A DNA stretch of 28,866 nt, taken from the NCBI GenBank assembly GCA_035254305.1, contig DATFAS010000213.1, forward strand, positions 1 through 28,866. Reading direction: 5' to 3'. Positions 16,325 to 22,530 of the stretch are shown here, piece after piece. Position 1 is the first letter of the stretch; every line of letters starts with the position of its first letter. Position numbers and translations under genes: made by a program. The notes beneath the pieces are model-generated. The model was given only the letters and a program-made list of their open reading frames with translations, was not told the DNA's origin and did no database searches. The stretch comes from DATFAS01 sp035254305 (GTDB lineage: Bacteria > Bacillota > Bacilli > Aneurinibacillales > RAOX-1).

Positions 16325-17004
16325 ATTTATGGAATCAGTTTTGGTGGGTAATTTACCCTTATTTAGCTCTTGTAATCCTAATTTTGGGTACCTGGCAACG
16401 TTTCAGCCAGGACCCCTACAGCATTACAGCGAAATCAAGTGAATTGCTTGAGAAGAAATATCTACGCTATGGTAGTATGTTGTTCCACTACGGGATTGTG
16501 TTTGTTTTCGGTGGCCACGTGATGGGTCTATTAATTCCAAAGTCTGTACATGAGGCATTAGGAATTACAGATGAACTTTATCATATGATGGCAATTGGAA
16601 TTGGGGGAATTGCAGGAGTAGCTACATTACTAGGAGCTCTTTTCCTTTTCGTGCGACGATTCACTAACCCACGAATTAGTAAAACAAGTAGTGTGGGAGA
16701 TAAATGGGTGCTCATTCTTATATTAATACTTATGTTTACAGGTATGAGTGCAACATCAACAAATGCTCTTGGTCACACAGGCTTTGATTATCGTACTTCG
16801 ATTGCTCCTTGGATTCGCGGAGTGCTTACACTTTCACCTGATACAAGCTATATGCAGAATGTTCCGTTCATTTTCCAGGTGCATGTGATTTGTGCCATTA
16901 GCTTTTTTATCTTTTTACCATTTACACGTTTAATCCATATTTTAACTCTTCCACTACATTACTTAACACGTAGCTTTGTTCTGTTTAGGAGGAGGGGAGT
17001 ATAA
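16321..17004 (+). CDS. narI: Respiratory nitrate reductase gamma subunit
   Basis: A 227-aa five-helix cytochrome b that oxidises menaquinol and passes electrons to NarH. The four haem-ligand histidines are H56 and H66 (LFHYGIVFVFGGHVMG) and H188 and H206 (QVHVIC.., RLIH), at positions almost identical to E. coli NarI 56/66/187/205. The segment MSATSTNALGHTGFDYR lies on the outer side before the last helices. The ATG overlaps the narJ stop (ATGA), with AAGGAGGAAG upstream. Length and spacing are typical. Confidence 0.96.
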   Translation: MNLWNQFWWVIYPYLALVILILGTWQRFSQDPYSITAKSSELLEKKYLRYGSMLFHYGIVFVFGGHVMGLLIPKSVHEALGITDELYHMMAIGIGGIAGVATLLGALFLFVRRFTNPRISKTSSVGDKWVLILILILMFTGMSATSTNALGHTGFDYRTSIAPWIRGVLTLSPDTSYMQNVPFIFQVHVICAISFFIFLPFTRLIHILTLPLHYLTRSFVLFRRRGV

Positions 17005-18554
17005 TGAGGGTCCAAAAGTGGCAGCTTCCATTGCTGACGCTTAGCTGTACATTAAGCTTTATGGTATGGGTTATCTTATCAGGCCTAATGCCTTTCATTA
17101 AGGAAGAGATTCCTTTAACTGCTAGCCAGACAGCATTAGTTACAGCTATTCCTGTTATATTAGGTTCGATCCTTCGAATTGTGGTTGGCTACTGGACGAA
17201 TCGATTTGGTGCAAGAACCATTCTCATGATTAGCTTTCTGGTATTGCTTGTTCCTGTATTTTATGTTAGCCAAGCTCATTCGTATACCGATTTGGTCATC
17301 GGTGGATTGTTCTTAGGGATTAGTGGAGGGATTTTCTCTGTCGGAGTTACTTCTCTCCCAAAGTATTATCCTAAGGAAAAGCATGGCTTAATCAATGGAA
17401 TCTATGGTATGGGAAATATCGGGACAGCCATTACAACATTCAGTGCACCAATCCTTGCCAACCATTTTGGTTGGTCTACCACTGTTCAATTGTATATGGG
17501 GCTTCTGATTGCCTTTGCTGCTCTAGTTTTCTTCTTTGGAGACCGTGGAGAATCGAAAATAACCTCATCTTTAACGGATCAAGTTAAGGGAGTTTATCGC
17601 AACGAGAAGCTTTGGTTAGTTAGTTTGTTTTACTTTATTACCTTTGGATCTTTTGTAGCCTTTACTGTATATTTACCTAATTTCTTAGTTTCCTATTTCC
17701 ATATTGCTAAGGTTGATGCGGGTTTGCGAACGGCGGGGTTTATCGCTTTGGCAACAGTATTTCGCCCAATTGGTGGTTGGTTAGGAGATAAGGTGAATCC
17801 TTACAAGATTCTTATCTTTGTTTTTGCAGGATTTACCTTATCGGCAGTACTTCTTGCCTTCTCACCAGCTATAGGATTGTATACGCTAGGGTGCCTTAGT
17901 ATAGCCATTTGTGCTGGAATTGGTAACGGAACGATCTTTAAGCTTGTTCCATTGTATTTCTCAAAACAAGCAGGAATTGCTAATGGTGTTGTATCTGCCA
18001 TGGGTGGGCTAGGTGGTTTTTTTCCACCGTTAATTTTAACCTTCCTTTTCGATCTAACTGGGCATTATTCCATTGGATTTATGGCTTTGTCCGAGGTGGC
18101 TTTAGCAAGCTTAATTCTTGTGATCTGGTTATACTATCATGAAAGATTAGAGCTTTCGGGACGTATTGTAGAACATACCATCGAAGGGGTCATGGTAACC
18201 AATCCAAAAGGAATTATTGAATTCGTGAATCCTGCCTTTACAGAGGTTACCGGATATACTCCTGCAGAAGTCATTGGAAAGACTCCGCGAATTCTTAAAT
18301 CTGATAAGCAGGGAAAAGAATTCTACCAAACCATGTGGAAAGCCTTGAATGAAGAAGGTGCTTGGCAAGGTGAGGTATGGAATCAAAGGAAAAATGGAGA
18401 CGTCTATGTGGAGTGGCTAACGATTAGCGCCATTCGTAATGAAGCAGGGGAAGTAAAGCAATATGCTGCGATGTTTAGTGAGCTATCTACGCAGCAAAAT
18501 TCCAAAAGTGAAAGAAAAAATTCTTTTAAACCTGCAATGAACATGCAAGGATAG
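17004..18554 (+). CDS. narK: NarK-type nitrate/nitrite transporter with C-terminal PAS domain
   Basis: A 516-aa fusion. Residues about 1-380 are a 12-helix MFS transporter of the nitrate/nitrite porter group. The two substrate-binding arginines of NarK correspond to R58 (GSILRIVVG) and R254 (TVFRPIGGWLGD). The nitrate signatures read GISGGIFSVGVTSLPKYYP (105-123) and AICAGIGNGTIFKLVPLYF (301-319). After the last helix and a short link, residues about 386-495 form a PAS domain: GVMVTNPKGIIEFVNPAF, VTGYTPAEVIGKTPRILKS, WQGEVWNQRKNGDVY and a final strand up to MFSEL. This resembles PAS domains of NifL and PAS-GGDEF-EAL proteins. A short basic tail follows. The ATG shares one base with the narI stop (TAATG) and has AGGAGGAGGGG upstream. 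Last gene of the nar operon. Confidence 0.93.
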   Translation: MRVQKWQLPLLTLSCTLSFMVWVILSGLMPFIKEEIPLTASQTALVTAIPVILGSILRIVVGYWTNRFGARTILMISFLVLLVPVFYVSQAHSYTDLVIGGLFLGISGGIFSVGVTSLPKYYPKEKHGLINGIYGMGNIGTAITTFSAPILANHFGWSTTVQLYMGLLIAFAALVFFFGDRGESKITSSLTDQVKGVYRNEKLWLVSLFYFITFGSFVAFTVYLPNFLVSYFHIAKVDAGLRTAGFIALATVFRPIGGWLGDKVNPYKILIFVFAGFTLSAVLLAFSPAIGLYTLGCLSIAICAGIGNGTIFKLVPLYFSKQAGIANGVVSAMGGLGGFFPPLILTFLFDLTGHYSIGFMALSEVALASLILVIWLYYHERLELSGRIVEHTIEGVMVTNPKGIIEFVNPAFTEVTGYTPAEVIGKTPRILKSDKQGKEFYQTMWKALNEEGAWQGEVWNQRKNGDVYVEWLTISAIRNEAGEVKQYAAMFSELSTQQNSKSERKNSFKPAMNMQG

Positions 18555-18580
18555 GAGCTTTTTTAAGCTCCTATTCTTCC
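18551..18580 (+). terminator. Terminator of the nar operon
   Basis: A perfect 10-bp stem ATAGGAGCTT/AAGCTCCTAT (18551-18560 with 18565-18574) with a TTTT loop, beginning at the narK stop codon, then TTCTTCCT. The poly-T tail is modest, but the location supports termination. It may also serve the convergent minus-strand gene. Confidence 0.75.
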
Positions 18581-18594
18581 TAATAGTTGTCTTC

Positions 18595-18831
18595 TCAAAG
18601 ATCACGCATCTCATCGATGAGCTGCGCTGATCTTTTTGCATTTCCTTCGGAAAAATTTCTTAAGCGTATTTGTAGTTCTTCATTATCGTGTATTTTTTCC
18701 GCTGCAATCAGATATCTACGCATTAATTCTTCTTCCATATCGATACTCTCGGTTAGAACATCTTTCAATGACCGATCGGTAATCCGATCTCTACGGTCAT
18801 GATTTCGATCATAGTCCTGTTGGTGATCCAT
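18595..18831 (-). CDS. Small hydrophilic two-helix protein of unknown function
   Basis: A 78-aa protein not recognised with confidence. The N terminus is rich in D, H, Q and R (first ~18 residues). Two amphipathic helices follow: LKDVLTESIDMEEELMRRYL to about residue 46, and NEELQIRLRNFSEGNAKRSA onwards. The pattern resembles half of a ferritin-like or rubrerythrin helical bundle, but the usual ExxH metal motif is missing. The start at 18831 is supported by AGGAGGAGAG directly upstream. A longer in-frame reading from 18918 has no ribosome binding site and adds a hydrophobic leader, so I reject it. The gene converges on narK. Confidence 0.7.
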   Translation of the reverse strand: MDHQQDYDRNHDRRDRITDRSLKDVLTESIDMEEELMRRYLIAAEKIHDNEELQIRLRNFSEGNAKRSAQLIDEMRDL

Positions 18832-18950
18832 TCGAATCTCTCCTCCTAGGATTTGAAATATATAAAGCATGTAATAGGGTTGCCAAATACCCAGTGAAAA
18901 AAACGTCCATTCAAGCATCTTTACTGTGAAGTAAAATTTGCCTTGAAATA

Positions 18951-18959
18951 TGTTATGAT
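18951..18959 (+). promoter_or_regulatory. Extended -10 promoter of the clpX-like gene
   Basis: TGTTATGAT (TG plus TATGAT) lies 47 bp before the start codon. A clear -35 at 17 nt is missing, which extended -10 promoters tolerate. Assigned by pattern only. Confidence 0.5.
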
Positions 18960-19005
18960 GAAAAGAAATAATAATTTATCCATAAAAATTTAAGGAGCAA
19001 GTAGA

Positions 19006-20241
19006 ATGACTCAATCAAATCATGAACATCTTCCAACCTGTTCTTTCTGTGGACAAACAGGTGATCAGGGAAAACCTATGTTCCAAGGCAAAGGTGCCTT
19101 TATTTGTGGGGATTGCATTATTAATGGTGCTGCAACTGTAAAGCAAATGATGTCTTCTGATAGCACTGTAAATCTAGAAGATATTCCTAAACCAAAAGAA
19201 ATTAAAGCCCTATTGGATGAATATGTTGTCGGTCAAGAATTAGCGAAGAGAGTTCTTTCTGTTGCGGTTTATGAGCACTTTAAAGAGCTTACTGTTCTAA
19301 ATGACGAAGATGAAGAAGATGTGGAATTAAAAAAGGCAAATATCTTATTAGTAGGACCTAGTGGTAGTGGTAAAACCCTACTTGCTGAAACCTTAGCAAG
19401 AATGCTTGAGGTTCCATTTGCAATTGCCGATGCAACAACACTAACTCAAGCAGGGTATGTGGGTGAAGATGTTGAGAATGTTTTGGTGAAGTTGTTGCAA
19501 GCCGCTGATTTTGATGTAGAGAAAGCACAAAGAGGGATTATTTTTATAGATGAAATAGATAAAATTGGGCGTAAGTCTGAAAACCCGAGTATCACCCGCG
19601 ATGTTTCTGGTGAGGGGGTGCAGCAAGCCCTATTAAAATTAATTGAAGGAACAGTCTCAAACGTTCCCCCTCAGGGAGGCCGTAAACACCCTAACCAAGA
19701 GTTCATCCAAGTAGACACAACAAATATATTGTTCATATGTGGAGGGGCTTTCGAAGGCGTTGACGATATAATCAAAGGACGCTTGAATAAGAAGAATGCA
19801 GTCGGATTCCTAAACGGTAATTTAGAAAATGAAGAATTAAATGAAAAGACGATCTTAACACTTGTTGAGCCAGAAGATATTCTTAAATTTGGAATGATTC
19901 CAGAGCTTGCTGGACGATTGCCAGTATTGGTTGGATTGGAAAAAATTGATGAAGAAGGTCTTCTTCGAATTCTTATCGAGCCCAAAAACTCCCTTGTCAA
20001 GCAATTTAAAAAGCGATTTAAAATTGACGGTAAGGAAATTGAATTTCAGCAAGAAGCATTAGAACTGATTGCTAAGAGAGCTTTCGACAAGAAAACCGGT
20101 GCACGTGCGCTTCGTTCGATTTTTGAAGATATTCTACTTGATTTACGGTTTGAGTTACCTAGTTCAACAGAAATTGAAAATGTTGTGGTGACAAAGGATT
20201 TTGTCGAAACAAAGAATCAAAAGAATTTAATCATGCGGTAA
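19006..20241 (+). CDS. clpX: ClpX-family AAA+ unfoldase, divergent, stand-alone
   Basis: A 411-aa protein with the full ClpX layout. The N-terminal zinc-binding domain has C12/C15 and C34/C37. The AAA+ domain shows Walker A GPSGSGKT (117-124), pore loop GYVG (150-153), Walker B IIFIDEID (178-185), the RKH loop (226-228), arginine finger R304 in ELAGRLP, and sensor 2 GARALR (365-370). The ClpP-docking loop is VGF (266-268) instead of the usual IGF/LGF, so binding to ClpP is still plausible. The zinc domain (CGDCIINGAATVKQMM) is more divergent than in housekeeping ClpX. The gene is not next to tig, clpP or lon. It may be a paralogue or the only copy; the window cannot tell. AAGGAG upstream supports the ATG. 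Confidence 0.88.
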   Translation: MTQSNHEHLPTCSFCGQTGDQGKPMFQGKGAFICGDCIINGAATVKQMMSSDSTVNLEDIPKPKEIKALLDEYVVGQELAKRVLSVAVYEHFKELTVLNDEDEEDVELKKANILLVGPSGSGKTLLAETLARMLEVPFAIADATTLTQAGYVGEDVENVLVKLLQAADFDVEKAQRGIIFIDEIDKIGRKSENPSITRDVSGEGVQQALLKLIEGTVSNVPPQGGRKHPNQEFIQVDTTNILFICGGAFEGVDDIIKGRLNKKNAVGFLNGNLENEELNEKTILTLVEPEDILKFGMIPELAGRLPVLVGLEKIDEEGLLRILIEPKNSLVKQFKKRFKIDGKEIEFQQEALELIAKRAFDKKTGARALRSIFEDILLDLRFELPSSTEIENVVVTKDFVETKNQKNLIMR

Positions 20242-20250
20242 TAAAATGAG

Positions 20251-20335
20251 AAATAAAGTCACCAAATAAAACTGCACTCCAATTGTTAGGTATTTCTAAT
20301 AATCGGGGTGCAGTTCAACCATAGTGACTTTATTT
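20251..20335. terminator. Long nested palindrome, probable bidirectional terminator
   Basis: Three nested arms form one extended hairpin. The outer arm is a perfect 12 bp (20251-20262 with 20324-20335). The middle arm is 11 bp with one G-U (20270-20280 with 20305-20315). The inner arm is 8 bp with one G-U around a 6-nt loop (20282-20289 with 20296-20303). Short bulges separate the arms. It lies between the convergent clpX-like gene and a minus-strand gene. The outer arms are A/T-rich enough to supply U-tracts both ways. Confidence 0.8.
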
Positions 20336-20378
20336 TACTCTTAGGCTTATCAAATTTATAACAAGGATTGAATTTCTA

Positions 20379-20615
20379 TCAACGCATAACAGCAACTAAG
20401 CTGCTACAAGCAAAGCTTTCTTTAGACGATTGTTCGTCCTGGAAAAATTCTAATCGAGATTGGATGAGTTGGAGTAGATCATGAATATCCATACGATCTA
20501 AATTAGGAAGGTTTGACGAGTGAAATAAGAGGTCAAGCAAATATTTCTTTTTAACTTCTAGCTGATAGGTATTATAAGAGCTTAAAATGTCTTCCTTAGT
20601 TAATTTCAAATACAT
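20379..20615 (-). CDS. Small hypothetical protein
   Basis: A 78-aa protein not recognised. It is predicted to be mainly helical and soluble: LTKEDILSSYNTYQLEVKKK, then LLDLLFHSS, then MDIHDLLQLIQSRLEFFQDE, with a short tail containing a single Cys. The start at 20615 (MYLKLTKEDI) is supported by GGAGGG about 9 nt upstream. The longer in-frame start (20642) has none. It ends beside the nested palindrome, which can act as its terminator. No membrane segment or signal peptide is present. Confidence 0.68.
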   Translation of the reverse strand: MYLKLTKEDILSSYNTYQLEVKKKYLLDLLFHSSNLPNLDRMDIHDLLQLIQSRLEFFQDEQSSKESFACSSLVAVMR

Positions 20616-20644
20616 GATTTTTCCCTCCAGTAGTAAGCACATAC

Positions 20645-20667
20645 AGTTTAGTAAGTAAACTATACCA
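20645..20667 (-). promoter_or_regulatory. Possible -10 and overlapping inverted repeat
   Basis: Upstream of the 78-aa gene, a perfect 6-bp inverted repeat AGTTTA/TAAACT (20645-20650 with 20656-20661, 5-nt spacer) abuts a minus-strand TATAGT. The -35 is weak. It could be an operator, but no regulator family is recognised. Confidence 0.35.
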
Positions 20668-20771
20668 CAGATATTGGAAATTAAAATGGTATCGACAAAA
20701 CTAGTGTGGCCTCGACCTTGTCCTACAATTTTTGATTTAGGATACTCTAATTAAGGAGAAAGAACTTATCT

Positions 20772-21035
20772 TTAGAGTGGCTTATTGTACAAAATAACTG
20801 AATTTTTCATAGCTAGAGATTTTACTCGTCTCTTTTGAGAAAGATCATCTAGTAGAAAAAATTCTTCATCCTGACTTAATTCAAATAGTGAGTAAGTGGC
20901 TGCCTCAATGGCAGTCTTCTCTTTTTTTAATAGAAAAAAGGTAACTTGATAGCAATAAATTTCGTATTTTTTAAGAATCTCAATTTTTTCATCAAAGAGA
21001 ATAAGGTTCTTTTGATGAAAGCTTAGGCGGGTCAA
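20772..21035 (-). CDS. Small hypothetical protein
   Basis: An 87-aa protein not recognised. It begins MTRLSFHQKNLILFDEKIEI and has a mixed pattern: a basic/aromatic segment KKYEIYCYQVTFFLL, then EAATYSLFELSQDEEFFLLD, then a basic end (SQKRRVKSLAMKNSV). It starts with TTG at 21035 behind GAAGGTGAT, an acceptable site. It is divergent from the marR-type gene and shares a 160-bp intergenic region with it. It is on the same strand as the 78-aa gene downstream but 156 bp away. The reading frame, ribosome binding site and lack of a better frame on the other strand support coding. Function unknown. Confidence 0.6.
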   Translation of the reverse strand: MTRLSFHQKNLILFDEKIEILKKYEIYCYQVTFFLLKKEKTAIEAATYSLFELSQDEEFFLLDDLSQKRRVKSLAMKNSVILYNKPL

Positions 21036-21144
21036 TATCGATCACCTTCTTGAATTATCTGACCAAATTATACCAAATAACAGAAAGATTCAAAGGTACC
21101 TATTTTTTTGGGTACCTCCCTATACAATTAATGGTTGACTGGAA

Positions 21145-21172
21145 TATAATTTAGATCCATACTATATGGTAT
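21145..21172 (+). promoter_or_regulatory. Promoter -10 and likely MarR operator
   Basis: A perfect TATAAT at 21145-21150 is followed by an imperfect palindrome ATACTATATGGTAT (21159-21172, 12 of 14 positions symmetric). This is placed where a repressor would block the transcription start. It lies just upstream of the MarR-type gene, which suggests autorepression of the efflux operon. A TTGACT at 21135-21140 is also nearby but does not pair with this -10. Confidence 0.5.
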
Positions 21173-21198
21173 AAAACTAGCTGGGAAGGAGGATTACA

Positions 21199-21711
21199 TT
21201 GGACAATCAACAGCTACATACTTTTCCTAACCACCAGGACTTAGTAGATCTTCAGAAGAGGATCCCTCAACTTGATGTTCCTTCTATGGAAATTATTTTT
21301 ATTTTATTGAAAACGGTTGGGGAATTATCGAACGCTTTTCATACGTATCTTTCAGACTACGGACTTTCCCAGGGGAAAATGAAAATATTATTGCAATTAT
21401 ATAAGGACTCGGGGAAAGGGCTGCTGCCTTCAGAACTTGCCATTTGTTCAGGAGTAACGAGGGGGACAATTACTGGTTTAATAGATGGACTAGAGAAAGA
21501 CGGTTATGTTGAGAGGATCCATCATAAGAATGATCGGCGAATGGTTATGGTTAAAATTACTTCATTAGGTGCGGAATTAACAGAGAAAGTTCTTCCTAAG
21601 CACTTCTTGGATGTAAAGAAATTAATTGATCACATTAGCGTGCCAGAGCAAGAATCTCTTATGAATATACTAAGGAAGCTTCTAGCTGAAATTCCTACCA
21701 TGCATAGTTAA
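21199..21711 (+). CDS. MarR-family transcriptional regulator
   Basis: A 170-aa dimeric winged-helix regulator. The N-terminal helices (SMEIIFILLKTVGELSNAF) begin the dimer interface. The recognition part reads LLPSELAICSGVTRGTITGL, and the wing carries HHKNDRRMVMVKIT with the usual DRR. The C-terminal helix closes the dimer. It starts with TTG at 21199 behind AAGGAGGA. It is the first gene of a run with two membrane-fusion proteins and an MFS efflux pump, so it is most likely their ligand-responsive repressor. The ligand is unknown. Family is clear; role is inferred from context. Confidence 0.92.
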   Translation: MDNQQLHTFPNHQDLVDLQKRIPQLDVPSMEIIFILLKTVGELSNAFHTYLSDYGLSQGKMKILLQLYKDSGKGLLPSELAICSGVTRGTITGLIDGLEKDGYVERIHHKNDRRMVMVKITSLGAELTEKVLPKHFLDVKKLIDHISVPEQESLMNILRKLLAEIPTMHS

Positions 21712-21752
21712 GAGAAAAGATTATATTGAAGTCAAAAAGAAGGTGGATAAAC

Positions 21753-22427
21753 ATGGAGATGGGAACTGCAACCCAAAAACCAAAAGCGGACCGTAAAAAA
21801 ATAGCTAGGATTCTTATAGGAGCCGTCATTGCGGCTATTGTTGTGATTGTTGGATATTATGCTTATGAGGATTATTACTATGTAACCACAGATGACGCAA
21901 CAATTACTGGAGATATCTACAAGATTGCAGCAAAGATTCCTGGTAAAATTGTTAAGGTTAACGTAAAAGAAGGGGATGAAGTGAAAAAAGGGCAGGTTCT
22001 TTTTGAACTTGAACAGGAAAACGTGACAAACGTTGACAATGCCATTATTCATTCACCAATAGATGGTGTTGTTATTCAAAAAACAGCATTGCCTGAATCA
22101 GTAATCGGAGCAGGAACAACTCTAGCAATGGTAGTTTCTAAGAAGGATTTATATGTTCAAGCGAACATTGAGGAGACGAACATTGCAGGTATTAAGGTTG
22201 GACAGGCAGTCGATATGACTGTTGATATGTATGGAGGGACCGTCTTTCATGGGAAGGTAAAAGAGATTGGTCAAGCGACACAGTCCGTCTTTTCACTACT
22301 GCCTCCAATGAATACAGGAGGAAATTTTACAAAGATTACACAGCGGGTTCCGGTTAAAATCTCTTTTGATAAGCCATATGATCTTAAGCCTGGCCTTAAT
22401 ACCATGGTAAAGGTCCATGTGAAATAG
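21753..22427 (+). CDS. HlyD/EmrA-type membrane-fusion protein lacking the coiled-coil hairpin
   Basis: A 224-aa adaptor. One N-terminal transmembrane helix (about 17-36) is followed by VTTDDATITGDIYKIAAKIP, the EmrA-type entry to the lipoyl domain. The two lipoyl halves (about 56-86 and 98-127) are joined by only about ten residues, where EmrA has a long coiled-coil hairpin. The beta-barrel part then follows, ending with TQRVPVKISFD and GLNTMVKVHVK, typical of EmrA. The ATG at 21753 has AAGGTGG upstream; an in-frame start 9 codons earlier does not. It lies 41 bp after the marR-type gene. Such short forms suit a cell with no outer membrane. The partner is very likely the MFS pump next door. 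Confidence 0.9.
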   Translation: MEMGTATQKPKADRKKIARILIGAVIAAIVVIVGYYAYEDYYYVTTDDATITGDIYKIAAKIPGKIVKVNVKEGDEVKKGQVLFELEQENVTNVDNAIIHSPIDGVVIQKTALPESVIGAGTTLAMVVSKKDLYVQANIEETNIAGIKVGQAVDMTVDMYGGTVFHGKVKEIGQATQSVFSLLPPMNTGGNFTKITQRVPVKISFDKPYDLKPGLNTMVKVHVK

Positions 22428-22530
22428 TAAGGTCGAATAAGCTTTATGAAGTAATAACCTTCTTATCAATCATGAAAAGTATCAAGCACATGTATTAATC
22501 AATTTAGTAGCTTTCTTAGGATGTGATGGA

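Noticed and set aside
18587..18802. 71-aa serine/arginine-rich open frame on the plus strand
   Set aside because: It is the complement of the 78-aa minus-strand gene, which has a strong ribosome binding site; the plus frame has none.
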